A stretch of 64,000 nucleotides of DNA from Lineus longissimus. Lineage: Eukaryota; Nemertea; Pilidiophora; Heteronemertea; Lineidae. This document shows, piece after piece, positions 1-15,200 of the stretch. The translations under genes and the position numbers were made by a program. Below the pieces are notes generated by a model. It was not told the DNA's origin, did not search any database, and was given only the letters and a program-made list of their open reading frames with translations. The stretch covers positions 2,485,001 through 2,549,000 of the forward strand of contig NC_088326.1 in assembly GCF_910592395.1 (NCBI RefSeq), in the 5' to 3' direction. Positions within the stretch are counted from its first letter, which is position 1. Each line of letters starts with the position of its first letter.

Positions 1-91
1 TGGCCACAAAATTTCAGGACCGACAGTCAACCTACTGATATAGACACCAAAGCTGTCAATAGTCCTTTTATGGGACAATCATAATACTTAC

Positions 92-230
92 ATAGGTCTG
101 CACCATATTTCAGGCCGGTCTTAGCCACCCACCCCTTACTTCTGTAGTAGTGGTAGGCGATATACCCAGGGAGAAATGACGGTTGAATCTCGCAGAATCT
201 TGCCCAGGTCTCTGGGATAGTCAATGGTTT
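92..230 (-). CDS. TSEN2: TSEN2 coding exon 5, catalytic tyrosine
   Basis: The exon lies between TCATTTCCAG and CTAT|GTAAGT and ends in phase 1. It encodes PLTIPETWARF, then AYHYYRSKGWVAKTGLKYGADL. The RSKGWV and GLKYG motifs are the signature of the endonuclease catalytic domain. The following exon lies outside the window. Confidence 0.92.
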
Positions 231-3200
231 CTGGAAATGAAGTTTTAGAAGGATGCATCAGTCCCTTTCAATACAGCACAGGTGGAACCATGAATGGTTG
301 GTTATAACCACTTCAGGGAAAGGTAGGAGCTGATACAAGTCCTCTGATAAACCAATTGTAAAGTGATTTAACTTTCATGAATTGTTACCAAACATTTTAA
401 AATCTAGGAAGCAAGGCAGCAGTGTTTTCCAAGACGATTATCGAAGGACTACGAAACGACACAGAACCTAGATTTAGCACGTAATGCTCAGAGTTTATGA
501 TTTTGATTCTCCAGGGTGGTGAAGGTCTTACAAAATTCAAACACCCAATCACACTCCCATAATCATTTTAGCTATACGAGACGACTCGCATCAGATGTTC
601 AATTACAAACGTTTATGAGGTTTGCTCCATTTGCTACCAAAATAAAGCTCGTCTATAATTGGTTGGTGTTCATTAAAGGTCTCCTAGGTTCGTTGAAAAA
701 TTTGAAAATTGAAACTGAATTTGAAAGTTTCCAATCGTGTAAATATGTACTGAATATATATTCAACAATGCCCTTGTGTAGACTGGTATACATATAGTAT
801 TAATACCAAGTTTCAGCAAATGAGCATGCATAATAACTGTACTATGGCACAGTTTATATCTGTTTACCTGTGCCACAAGATAAGACAATGGACATCAAGA
901 GTGTGTGCCTTTAATGAAGCGTTGCTCATTAGATCTTGTGTGCTGCTTAATTGAATGACAACTTGCAAGCATTTGATTTCAACTTTAAGGATGTGTCGGA
1001 AAAAATACAGCATGGCTGGCGTGAACGTACATTACAAGTGTAAGATGGTGAAAGAGGGTGCCGCATTTCCCTCAAATCAGAGAAGAAAACAAAATTTTCA
1101 CCATTAAATATTTCAAAATTTATTTTGTTTACTTCACAGACTTGCAATGACAAAATGTCTCCAAATTGGGGTAAAATTAAAAGGTGTACTGAAATTGAGA
1201 AGCCTGAACTGTGACAAGTTACGATGTGAAACGAAATGAAAACCAGCACGAAAGTGTTAATCAAAAATAATAGTAATAGATTTTCTCCAATCACACTGAA
1301 TCATTTGAAATGACAAAGATTAACGCGACTCAATCATTCATCAGAGGTAAACGGAAATTAGCTTCACAAACAAGAAATAAATTAATGCAATGTTTTGTTG
1401 TTTTTATAAGATTAATTAGAAAGTCATTGTTGTCTTTCATAATGTTCGTCGTTAACAGAATTCAATTTGGCAATATGTGGCCCTATATTCATATTGTGAT
1501 AGCTGCGTTTCAGACCTGTTTTTTTCTTCTCGTATCAAACTAGCAGAAAAATAATTCTTGCTCTGTGAAGTTTTGATGAAGGACTAATTATTTGTTCAGT
1601 AACACAAAAAATACACAAAATTGCTTTCTTTCGAGAAATGTTTGAATTTTTACTTTATTCAAGTTCACTGACACTGACTTAATTAAAGATTTTAGAACTG
1701 TTTTAATTACTTTTAGCAAAACAGTTCCTTCCTTGCAAACTTGTTTCCATTGTCTCCAAAGTATTTTCCTTGGTTCAACCAATGAAATTTGTCAAATATT
1801 GGCATACCCCTTCGACCCCTGATTCCCTCAGGATTTGACAGTAGGCCTACCTACCTGATCATGGTCCAGCAAACGAAGACACCCCAAACCATACATCAGA
1901 AAAAAAGCCTGAAAAAAAGAAAGGAACGAAATACACTCTATTTTTAAAGGGAGGCTATAGGCATGAGCCAGGTAGGTCATATTAAAGGGATACAGGTCGT
2001 AGGTCAGGAAAATATAAATGCATTATAGGCCTACACAATGCCGTAGTGCAGTTATCATGCATACAACTTCGATGAAACTTGGCATGTATGGTACTTGTAT
2101 ATCTGTCTGCACAATAGCAATGTTGAAATTTGTATTCAGTGAAGATTTCTGTAGCAAGGGCAACCCAGCCGAGATTGCTCGGAACGAGTTAAAGAAGAAC
2201 TGCACTGTCATCTTTCAATAAACTTCCTACTTAACGGAATTGATACTAATCAACGCTTAATCATTCTTCCAGGGAAAGTGGATGCAAATTTTCGCTGAAA
2301 GATCGTTGAGTAAACGTTCACTTCAAAGGGTCTATTAAATGTGACTTTGAGTCTGATTATCACAATTATTAGCAGATTAATTGACTCAGTCGACTGACCA
2401 CCCTGGGCAATTTTTGACGTCAACGGGGCAATTTTGAGAAAAATACACTTTTCGCAAATCCTCCTCAATCATGGTACATGTAGTTCTGTAGCTTTCACTC
2501 TCTGATTCAGTCAGAGGTTTAGACGTGATGTGAGTTACCAAACATGGACAGAAAGATGAAACTGCTTCCAGTTTTAGGCATTACACCACATCATCGACGA
2601 TCAACAAATCTTCATTTCTGTCAATTATTCACACCTCCCCAGACATTTACCCGCTCCAATTAACTTTGGCAATGCAGTCACTTTGGGAATCGAATAAATA
2701 CGTTTGCCCCAACTGGGACCCCAAAATATGACAGTTTCATCATAACATTTTTTTCTGGCTTTCGTAGCGTTTCCGGTCATTATCTGGGCTCACGTTACCA
2801 GAATCACAAATACAATGCAGATTGATGCACTGCATGCTGTAGGAAGGGCATTATGATGTCACTGAGCTGGTCTCGCTAAATCTAATAGTATGACAACACT
2901 GGCAATGACGTTAGCACCAAACACAAAGATATTGAAGGGAAAATCTGCCCACACCTTGAAGTAGGCAGAACCAGTATTTGCCTTTGTTGGTCGATGGCCG
3001 AGATTAGCGCTGCCAGGATATTATTCCCAGGGGAGACTGCCCTTCAGTCTGAATCAACACGGTGCAGGACTGTTAATGGAGAGCTAGACACCCACACGGT
3101 ATTGAGAGGGGCATCATTAACTACAGGGAGTGTATGCGGCATCCATTATTGTTGGTCCACGGCAGAGATTATTGCTGCCATAACATTGTTCTTGGAGGAA

Positions 3201-6200
3201 GTTGCTCTTCTGTCTGAATCAACACGGTGCAGGAGGACTGTAAATGGAGGGATAGACACCCACATATCGCCGAGACTGGGGGGAAGACTACCAAGAATGG
3301 TGTGAAATTGGGGCACCACCAACAATCAACATGGTGTTCAGGAGCATATTTGGCCATTTTAACCTCATGAAAAGCTGAAGGATGGTCAAAAACCAAAACC
3401 AAAAAAAAGAAAGATTTATGGCCCCCTTCGAATCGGGCACCCTCTAATTGTGGTCCACACAGCGCTAAATGGCTATATTTAGTATATTTGAGAGCCCAGT
3501 TTCCAGTCAGGTTAATCTCACTGTACGTCCTTTGTCCTCCCTCAGTTGGATTTAGCTTAATCAGAATGTTGCTCACGCAGCAGTGATAACGGTTAATTAC
3601 TCGCATTATCCTCGTCTCACCTCATTTGGATGGGATAGCTTGGGACTTGCTCTTATTGTCAAAGTTTGGTACTATCATCTAGACATCAGCTCTTATCGTT
3701 GCCTTGCTGATTCTGGACATTGCAAATGAGTCGCAGCCAGAGCTCCGAAATTTGCCCCAGCCTATACTGACCAACAGGTTGTGATTAGAGTATAATTGTG
3801 GATGGAGGGAAATGTGTGCATCACAAGAAAAGCAACCTAATTGTGCGCTAAGTGATAAAACTAGAAAAGCGTTTAGCTGTAAAACCGACTTTTTGTGCAA
3901 AAGTTTACCTCTTCAAGAGTTAGCTGACTGTACTCCTTGACAGGAAAAGGGTCTGTCTTCGAGCATAACCGCCATGCTAGTTTGTCACCTCTGCCATCCT
4001 CGTCCCCCTCACTGTCGTCAACAACCAAAACATCGCCGTCCGGATCATCTACCACGGACGCCTCCTCATATTCAACTTCGGATTCTGTTGCTATTTGTTC
4101 AATAGGTGGCACCACAGGTCCAGCAGGAGATGTTCCCTCAGAAGAGGGTGACACTGATTCAGTCTGAAGCAAGTTCTCTGCAGGGGGTGAGACAGGTTTC
4201 GAGGCATCCATTCCTGAAATATCACTTTCAAAAGTTTGAGGCATCTCTTTATGACCATGACCTTGACTTGTCTCAACGTGACCTTGAAGAGTCTGAATTC
4301 GACCTTCACCTTCAGAAAATGTTCTGCTCTGTGAATGGACAACTCTTGATTCAGATTCTGAGCTCATAGTTGTCCATTGTCCTTCTTTATTGCTTCCACT
4401 GGGTGGCGTTTTTGCTAAATCAACACCAGACGTTAGTTCTACTGTGCTGCCACCCGCCATAAGTTCTGCTGCACTGCCAACTGGTGCAGGCTCCGAGCAC
4501 CAAAAGTCCACATCAGCCTCCTGATCTGCCCATACATCCTTCGAGGCTAAATCACCCCAGGCATCAGTTGCAGACACAGCTTCATCAACATCCATTTTCA
4601 TCCAAGACTGAGTCCAAGCATCACCATGCCCCGATGGAGCCCACTCACCAACGATTCCACTTTTTACACCCTCCCCAATATCATGAGTTCCTGAGGTATC
4701 CCTACAAAGTCTTTTCGATTCTGGCTCCTCTGACAACGGTGAATACCATTTCCGAGTCATTTTTATCCTTTGTTGATTTTCTGCATCAGTATCCTTGACC
4801 TTTCCAGGTTCAAGGTCACCTTTTTGGAGGTCAGTCGTCTGTTGCCATGTCTGATGGCGGAGATATCTGGAAATACACGAAAGTGTTTTTAACAGTGATC
4901 AGGAATAAACAGAGTGAAAGGCCACAGGTGGTGTGAACTACATGTAGCAACAACAGTGATAAGCTATCATAATGTCATCTCATTCGAACAATACAGCAAA
5001 CAAAGTAAGGCAAAGCTAGGCTAACCGATACCTTTAGCCACCATGAGGACTTCTATTCTCCTGCGACATCTTTTTTGATACATCCTGTATTGACATGATT
5101 AAGCCTTAGGCCTTGTGAGCAGATGCCCTTGACTAACAATATCATGTTTTTGCATTTTCTTGTTTGTCATGTGCAGTTATTGTCTCAAGATTTTTTTTGG
5201 GCACAACAAGAACTGCAAAGCCATCCGACTGGAACAATGATAATGGAACTCTCACCCATTCAGCAAGTGTTATTGACACCTACACAATGAAAGATTTGAC
5301 TTGCTTGTTTTTGGAAAAGTTATTCTCCACAGTGCATTCCTCTTCCGAGGCAGGATGAGCATTTTTGCGCATCTGAGGTCTAGTGAAAGGTTTCAGGACA
5401 GACCGGGGTTAAAGTATAAAGTTGGATGATAACCTAGATAACCTACCATAGTTGATATCAGACTACAAACCCGAAACTTTAACTTCTTTCAGTCGCTGGT
5501 CGCTTACTTACGGAGGTCACAGCAAGCATCAGTGATCGCAACGACTTGCAATCAATATCAATCCAAACGATTACATGTGTAACCTGCAGACAAGAGATCT
5601 CTTTGTCACACAATTCAGTGATCATAATCGCATGTCTCGGCAACACCAATTGCTCGTTTCCCCGGCACTTCGGACGTTTTTCTCCCCAGACATGTTTCGG
5701 CGACAGATATGTGTTTTATGATGTACGTTTATTGCCTTGAGATCGTTCCCTCACTCAACAAGAATTGTCAGGCCCACTTGACCGGGAAGCGATTACCAGC
5801 CTCATTCCCTCCCTAAGTGATAATGGAGCCTACACAATAGAGAGTATTAATCGTCCACATTTAGAACCATACAGATGTTTGATGTTGATATGGTGCATGT
5901 ATTTTTTATAAGTTCATTCTCTGGGAGACATACGATGATGTCAGATTACTGTCAGACCATCTATCTGGTAACTCATATCATTGTTTGACCTCTTGAATGA
6001 GAAAAAACTCTGCACACTTACAGCATAGGTCTATAAAATTACCACTTGCCAACATCAACGACTTTACAATTCTTGTACTCCACTCCCCTTATTAGCGCCT
6101 AATCATGAATCGCCCCTGAATGTCAAGCTCATATGCCCGGAAGTGATTAAAACGTCAGAATAGCAATTGTCGGAAGAACACCTGTCTGTTCATGTTTGTG

Positions 6201-9200
6201 GCCATGTTATTTCGTGATGCTGTTGCGGGGGTTTCCGCAGACGGTTTAGCAAGAATAATTAGTCTGAGTTTTCAGGAGTTGCAGTATAATATAATAATAA
6301 TATTGTAGTGCTTATATAGCGCTTCTCAGAACGATTGCTGTTAAAGCGCTACTCCCCATAAAACTTCCTGAATAACCAGGTCTTCAACCCATTTTTGAAT
6401 GCTGCAGTGGACTCCTGGGAAGTTATGTTTTGTGGCAGCTCATTCCACAAGCGTGCAGCACCGACAGAGAAACACCTGTTACCATAGGAGGTTTTGGTGC
6501 GCAGTAGAACCTTTCTACGAAGGACACCCTCTATCTCTTTCACCCTAAACAAATTGCCTGCAATGACGACTGCAAACCAGTGATTTTTGTCGCACGCTAT
6601 CAAGATCGTAGGTCGAAACATTTTAAATTGCATGTTTGCGAGGTGCTATTTTGCACTGATAAAAATGCCCTCTACCTTTACTAATATGACCCGACACTGA
6701 TCTTGTAGTACCAGAGCTGTAGCTTGGATCCCTGAATCCTCATACCATTGATCTCATCACCCTAAGCTACAAGCCCCTCCACCTCAAAGGACCAATGAAA
6801 TGGATCTCTAGATCTCGAGCAACCTGCGGCATCATCCACTAGTAATAAGACCTCATTGGATTGCTCATGACTTATGGCCTGGTGTGGTATTTTGGCCTTA
6901 AAGGTGTAGTCCACAATCAAAATTCTGACAGGATCTTGATACCGCTGCACATCGAGATGTAGGAATGCCAAAACTCTGGTCAGGGCATTCCAATCCTACG
7001 ACAATATGCAAGGATATGCCTGATATGTGAGAGAAAATATCAATATCATGGCATTTTTCTGATATTTTCCTGTAATTGATCTCGAATCTTTTTATTTTAA
7101 CCATTGATTCTCATTCCTGAGATGACTCGAAAATGCCAGGATGTCATAATACTCGATCAAGTGACCGCAGAATATTTGTGGAGTTGCCATAAATTGTGCC
7201 GCGTCAGCAGAACTCAAGATCTACGAAGAACCAAACGCACCCCAGCATAGTTTAACTTTTTGTTAATAATACCACATTGGTGTTCTAATCCTGCCCGAGG
7301 TCACCAAGCAGCCCCTTCAGGACTTGAGTACAACATGCAAGGGGGAGATGAGGGTCCCCCCATCGCCACCCACAATAAGCCTGACCCTGAGTCAATTGCA
7401 ACTCAAGATATATCAAGTATCCCCCGCAGAGTTTATTTTTTGCTTATAACACCACATCGACGTTGTAATCCCGATCGAACACGGGATGTCAAAACACCCA
7501 GAATGCAATAAGTGACGGAATTATTCCCGTTATTGTCGCACGATAATTTAATAACGAAGATCGTTGAGAATGATAAGGTTGCCAATTCATGTCAGGCAAC
7601 AGCATAATTGAAGGGATTTAGCCTTGATAATACTTTAACAAATGTGAAACAGAGATTTATAACACTTAGCCACTCCGTGGGTTTGATTGGAAACGGCAAA
7701 GCCAATTATTTCAATGTTTCATGTTCCATCTTGTCAGAGATGATGCATCATGGCCTTTCTCCACACTGGTGTGAGACATAACCTATCACCCACAACACAT
7801 ATGTTGTTTTACGGCCGGTTCCTCATTAACAATTGCGTGTGATGGCGTGAAATGTTTATGTGGATGTAGGCCTTTGCTCCCGTGCTTAGTAGTACCTCCA
7901 CAACTGCCCAGGACAGTAGAGAACAGAGTGGCATTGTTGTAATATTGTCACTTTTCGCTAACAGGTATTTTTCGTAAGGTCATCGACAGTTGTCAGCGGA
8001 ATTTGCAAACTGCACCTGCAGCCCGTCAATCAGAATTGAAAATTGGCAAAACCAATGGGATTAGAATAGGAGTGATTCTTCTACAATGGCAATTATGAGA
8101 GTGAAATTAGCTAATTTTTAAAATCCAAAATGAGGGGATTATACAGATCTTTAATATCTTCTCCCGACACAATACGACATTAAGTCGATCTTGTCTTAGA
8201 CTTCAAACTGTGAGGCATGAACGTAATTGAAAACTCACAGGGAGTGAGCTTATTTCAATGAATGTTCTGGAAGACGCCGCTTTTCATGAAAAAATCTCTC
8301 AATTTAAGACGAGCAATCGCAATAGTGACAATTTGCTGAAATTCATCCCGGATCTTCAATAATACTAAGACACCAACCAATAGGAACACAGTGGCTGCCA
8401 TTGAAGAGAAGTTGACCCAACTTGTAAAAGCCCCCTAGTGTCAGAACGTGGTACCTAGACCTAGGAGCTGTAGTATTGCTAATCAACATTCTAAGTCCTA
8501 ATGACTCTTGATTTAACGCATATCGTACAGTGTGAGGTATCATAGGATGTTGGGAATAATTTGATAACGGGAAATGACTAACTTTAATTTGATTGGCAGA
8601 GATGAAAGGATCTACCTGCGGCTTCGTTTTCCTGCCCACACAATGAATGAAATCATTATTCACACTGAAGGCATGATGATGTACCACATATTGACGACCT
8701 GGCTATAATTTAAATTTCTATACAGGGTGTGCCGCAAAGAATGGCGCTGACAAGTTGCCATTCTGACACACCAACATCTGACAGCCATCCTGAGGTGGTG
8801 AAGTCCACGCACAAAATTAACCTTTCCTACAAATCCATAAATCAAGACTGTATCCTCATTGGACAGGGGCAGTATACACCACATTACCAAATATCTACTT
8901 CATCTTACAGACAAACATGTTTGAATATCAATTCTGGGATGCATTTGATGCACAACAGCCATCCCCTTCCAACTTATCCATTCCTGTCAACATCCCCCTG
9001 GGATAACTGGCTTGCATCATCCACCGAATTGGACAATCCTGTCATGCTTTGACTGCAAATTCCACATCATACCAATAATTGAAGTCGAACGTGTGACGTC
9101 AGGTTCAATTTGAGTCGGTTAACTACTCCATTTGCATCGGCAACTTCCAAATCAGATGCCAACAACTGGGATGCAAGGATTTTACAACAGGCCATGGGGA

Positions 9201-12200
9201 TTTTGTCACGCCTTTCCAGACAGTTCAAGGGAAGTATCACGTCTGCTGACAAATGAACTTCGACAGATTTTACGAGGTCCAAATTGAAACAAATGTTCCA
9301 GTGTTGAGGAGACAGATTGATTGATCGATGGCCATCGTTACACTTCAAACATGTGGGCGTACAAATCAGTTAGTGAAGGTTCCACCAACAGGATTCCAGA
9401 TGTGAGGGGGGTCATTTCGAAAAAAATCTTCAATTCTAAAATCACTATTCAAGACTTCTTACACAGTGTCTGCTTGAAGAGATCAGTAACGAATTTTCAA
9501 ATGTTCTCCAATGCAATGTCATCTTCGACCCCTGACATCACCATTGAATATTTTTCCATGAGTCATGTTTTTTCTACTAGCAAAGATCAGTAATGTCTTC
9601 TGATGTGATGTCATATTTTACTGCCCGCAAGGATCAGTGACATATTTTCAAATGTCTTCTGAAGATGACCAAAATCACAACCCAACAACAAAAACAACCA
9701 TGAATCATTCACCATCCCACTGATGATCCTCTCTTCCCTCGCAGACAATCACCACACGATCAGTCAGAGACAGTTAGTGCACCAAAATGCCACAAGAGGG
9801 CTGGCTGACATAAAGGGCAGCTTCCTGACTCAGTCACTGCCACTTGGGATTGGGATATACACTCACTTGCTGCAGAGTTGACAACAATACTTGCAAAAGT
9901 TAAACAACTGAGCAAAAGGGAGATATAGCAGTGAGTTTGATGAGTACAGGCAGAAGAACCATCTTCATAGGATTCTAAAACCCCTTTCAAGGAAATTTGC
10001 TGCAAACTAGAGTTTGTTGCTTTTTTGCTGACTCTTTCGAACTTCAAACCGGATTGTTTCAAAAACTGACAACTGGAGGAAAAAAACAACTGCGGATTAA
10101 AACCTGAAAACTTTTTTTGCATTTTCCTCCCACATTCCGCAAAACTTTTCCACCACCACCATGGTTTCAGGGAGGTCCTGCTCACCGTCAATGGACAAAC
10201 TACACTCGAATATAATAGTGGGCGTTTTATTAGTTACAATTTTAATTGGACTAAGCTCAGCAGACCTGGCAGACTTTTATCTCAGAGAATTACGGCAGGC
10301 TTCATCGGAGGATTCAGAGGCCGGCGTGGTGAGTATCTTTCTTGGTTTTATTCATGTTGTCAGAAGTTCACTCTCATGAGGCCCTTTGGCAAAGTCTATG
10401 AAAGACAAGACAGCTTTAATATCACACTGTGGAAAACAGAGCACCATGTGATTAGCTTTGATCAGGAGACAAGATAGCTTTAATATTACACTGTGCAAAA
10501 CAGAGCACCATGCAATTAGCTTTGATCAGGAGCATTGGTTTGCCGTGGCCTGTGGGAAGGAATTGTTGGAATTTTACTACTGGGAAATATAATCTGGGTA
10601 GGGGTGTTAATTATGTCGTTATGCGCTGTGAACTTTACGTAACAGAAGGGCAAGAGATTATATCACAACTCATCGTTATGACACCTGACAGTTATTTTTG
10701 ACATTCTCATTAGATCATCTCCACATTTTTAATTGCAATTGACTTTCCCATATTCCACAAGCCACGCAAGTGACATTTCATGCCCAACAAGAGCTACAGA
10801 TCAACCCAGATTACAAGTGTGATTCATTTTATAATTTAGACACATCCAAATCAGAAACTATCATTATATCAATCAGCCAGATATATATTGACATTTTGCA
10901 GTTTTTTTCTACTCAACATTTAACAGCTATCCAAAAATTGTGTACAGTCACCAAGTTACAAATATGGGCCACATCAATCCCATGAATTCCCATAATATCA
11001 TGGAGTGATATACAAGCCATTCCCTGAATTAAAATTCTATAAATGTATAGGTCAGTGGAGCTTATGCTTATTTATGTCACTATTTCATTACCAAGGCATA
11101 CTTTTGGCATTTTTCAATGGCTTTCCTAAAAAAAAATTTCATAACAGCATACATACATGTCTCTTTAATGTCTATAACGGCATACATGTAGGTCAACTGA
11201 ACCTATCACCTTATCATGTAAGATTACCATTTCAGTATTGGAGTATTTTTCATAGTAATTTTTCCTCCTTAGAGGTCATAAAAACCGAACCATAATGTCC
11301 TCTGTCTTGTGTTTAAAGCTGAAAAAGCGCCTATTTCCCTTACGAAAAGAAGAATGAACGCGTTAACTAAAAGTGATGATAAAGCCATCATAATGCCATG
11401 ATAAATGACATAAAAACACTAAATGCGAGAATTCGAACTCTGCAAACAGAACAGCACAACAGGCGTGAATATTGCCAACACCAACTGCTTGTAAAAACAT
11501 AACGTTGCCTCGTATCATAATGCTAGGCACCCCGTGACAAAAGATGGCGATGTTTTTACCATTAATCTGGGTATCCGTGTGGATTTGGCACACAATGTCA
11601 ATATCTTATAAGACTTCTATCCTGAAAGACAAATCTGTCGCAGCAAATGCAAACAAAACAGAAAGTGCACAACGGAACAGCAACGGAAGACACGAGGCTA
11701 GGCAATTACTTGGTGATCTCAACTGGCCTGAAATGTTGTCGAAATGTTTTAAAAATCTACATAGATTCCTTAGTTATAGGCCATTTTTGTTATAGAGTTT
11801 TAAACAGAAACCTTTTCCGTGTTCCTATGTTCTGACTTTCTCGAAAAGACAACAACTAATTGAAGAGAAAGCAAAAAGATAAAGAAGAAAAAACAGGCAA
11901 CACTATCAGACCCTCGAAGAAAAGCATCTGCAGGCTTTCTGGGATTATTATTTTCACCACAATGCGGATTACGAACCACACAATGGTTCATTCACCAGCA
12001 GTCTTCCAAACAGAGGGCATAATTTGATTGGGGCGCGAGAAAAAAACCAACATCGCGAGAAAAAAATAGAACATCGGCAGAAAATTACGGGAGTAGGTGA
12101 GAAGCTTTTAGAGCTGGATCAGGCAAGAGCAACCATCATCATTTCCATTTACTGAACAAACGAATAGAAAAATCGAAACACCGCTGGGAACCAGCTGTAA

Positions 12201-15200
12201 GAGAATGCGTATTTGAACTATTTTACTTTATTTAACCCGTTAAGTTCAAATTTCATTATGATCGATAAACCTTACCACTAGACATTGGAATTCCACCCAA
12301 CAACTTTCTAGACTTTTGGATTGCAAGTGGGACATTTCAGTCTAGCTTAAACACAACAAATATATCTGACCTTCCAAAACATACATCATATTTCCCGGCT
12401 AAGCTGATAAGTAACGCCAGCCGAGTGCTACCTACTCAAATGGGCATCATCAACCTCGTATCATTGTCATCAAAATCTCCTCGCTCTTTGCCACCCTTGT
12501 ATCTAAAGTTCGATCAAGTCATCTGACCTTCAACTAGGATCAACGGAAGGTCAATCAGGGCAGCAGTGATCGGATAAATGCCTGGTGGGAATAAACATCT
12601 TATGATCCATCTACAAATAAAAAGTTGAAAAACACCTTCCCTATCTGTTTCCAATATGTTTGACACCCTTTTTATGATCCCACAAGCCTGATGAAAAACT
12701 AAAGAGAAAATAAAAAATGTCGACACAGAACGACATTTTCCTTCTTCCAATAACACTATTTAGGAGTGGTCTGAACAAAACACTTAATACACTTGGTTTT
12801 GGTCAGTTGTTGAACTGATTTTCCAGGGTAATTATTGACTGGTTCTTGAAACAATCATCAGAATATCAAGGTCAATTACTAAACAGATGGTCAATAAAAA
12901 ACCATCATGCGTTAGAAAACCAGTCGTGTGAGATGCTCCATTGACAAATGGTAGCTGCCAAAACACCTCACATATATCCATTTCCAATAGTTTTTGAGAA
13001 TAGTGACAAAAATGTCAATATGGCCACACACGTTTTTCAATAAAACTATAATTCGCAATAATTCTTGTAGCAGTTTGTAATTTAAAGTTCTGGGTTGACA
13101 GTGTGGTATCAACTATGGTCGAGGTTATCATCTGTACACCAATAGTGAAAGGTTAAGTAATGGTGTTAATTCCTTTGACACTGTGTGAACAGTTCAACTT
13201 CACCAACATTGTCAATTGACACCGTTGTTTCTGGATTAATTGCTCGAACTCATAATTAGTAAATAAAAATTGAGCTGTTTGAACAGCCTCATAGCTCCAC
13301 GATACACCAATTGCTATATTAAACTAATGAGCCTGTGTGCCAATCCCAGACAGACACAGATCCAAATCTCTGGATAACTGTTTGGTTGAAACTATCAAAT
13401 TCTTGGCTCTTTATAACTATCATATTGAGCCAATAAACTGAGATTCTTCTCAGTCTATTCCCTATAATCAAGGTTGAAAGCAGAGCACACTCTTCAAACT
13501 GGATCCCTTGAAAGATAAAGACATGTACTTTCTTATTGTCCCACTTGTACCATGCTTCATAAATGAATACTTAGGTAAATGTTACATTTCTGACATTTTC
13601 TAAGTCCGGACTCTCAAACATCCGAATGACGATGTCACACTCCTACGCCACACGATTGATATCAACGGCCGCTGATGAATATTTATCGAAAAGAAAACTT
13701 GCGTAAATATCGGAGAGCCAGCGGCCAACAAGCCAATTATAGAGTCAATATTGGATTGCCGTATTGCATACTCTGTCGTCAACGAGATTCACAAATGAAA
13801 TACGGCACATTGAGTGTGAAAAGAAATTGGTGAAAATTGAAAGCGTTTCTATGGAGTATTGTTAAGATTGGTGGAAAACATGCAAACTAAACATTATAAT
13901 GGACTTGTTATCGAAAAAGTCTCATGAAATTCGATCGTTAATATTTCATCCATCAAATCTATAAAGACATGTAGTTGATGGACAGTTTTTCAAATTTGTC
14001 ATGGCCAATTGCCCAGATTGGAATCACCAATATAATGGAGTTCTCATCCATGACTTTTAGTATCTGGTTTACGCAAAAAGTCCAGAAAGGCTTGTGTTAC
14101 TGCGGTTACCCTATCTGTGGAATAAAAATAAAAGGAGTATTGTATACCCCAGGGTCTCGGGTAATACTATCCTGAGTTATCAGGCAATTCCACTCGATAT
14201 ATACTTACTCCCTTATGTCGGAAACATGCCCAAGGGTGGAGTCATATGTAGACCCTGTTTGGAACCAATAAGATGGGAGGATATTATCCTCTAACAGTTA
14301 ACCACTTCACTACTTGACATTTTTGACATTATTCGGTTAAGTGCTCGACTCTATACCGTCCAACAACACGGCTCTTCCAATGGTACCGACAATCTTTCTC
14401 CCTTCCCATGACAGGCCAGCTCGGCAAGTTGGAAGGCCCACCCGATTCTCAGCAAGCTGCGGAATTGATTCTCAGGGTGGATTTAATCAAATTTAACAGC
14501 TTCACAACAGTAAGTCAAAACTTCAAAGGCCCGAGGGTTAAAATTATGAGTGTCTCATGTCTTCTCGAAAGTGAGAAAATAATCTTTTTAACGAGAAAAT
14601 GAGATTTTGTACCCAATATTTCAGGCTAAATTACATAGACCAAATGCATTTCTGACATTCACGATACGGTTTTGTCTTATAAATATATCATATATCATAT
14701 ATCATTGGCTCACAAGGGTGAAAAACAAGCTGGAAATGAAATATGAATCCATCTTAATTTCCCCGGGGACTTTTGTAGTCAGCACCGATACTGAAAAGTT
14801 TTGGTATAAATAACAGAGAAACAGATAAAGGCATAACAGGAAACTGCCACAATAAGCTATCTTTTCCCAGGATTTTGTAACTTGACAATCAAAGTTAGAA
14901 ACTAACACCTGAAAAAGCAAGAGAGAAACATTTCTAAGGATTCTGTAGCTTATAAAAAAATCCAAAACATCTCCCTTTAAAAGTGACTTCTTGCAACTTC
15001 TCAACGAATGTCAGAGACTAGTAACTGCAGGGTATTATTTATATGCTGTTAAAGGGACAACCTGGGTGTGGGATTTAATTAGCCAGGAGGATAATTCCCC
15101 TGCTTGCCACCATGCGCCGCCTCTTGAAGTATATAAGTTATACCTGAGAGAAATCTTACCAGTACTTAACGCTCCAGAGCCCAAAATGATGCAGACAAAA

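Larger units (their letters stand above)
1909..3908. other. TSEN2 intron 3
   Basis: The intron contains an inverted copy of the dispersed repeat (2024-2113) and a diverged tandem duplication (2986-3265). The rest is unremarkable A/T-rich sequence. Confidence 0.65.

Noticed and set aside
3937-4798. Plus-strand open frames opposite TSEN2 exon 3
   Set aside because: They are shadows of the coding strand: the minus frame is open across the whole exon and ends in conserved TSEN2 residues.
5019-5091. A short minus-strand stretch with splice-like ends, considered as an extra TSEN2 exon
   Set aside because: The phase needed to join exon 3 puts a stop codon in it. Exon 2 (24940-25046) joins exon 3 directly and restores a conserved motif.
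8343-9052. Open frames of 76-114 codons on both strands near 8.3-9.1 kb
   Set aside because: They overlap each other on both strands, have no family motif and no convincing splice sites.
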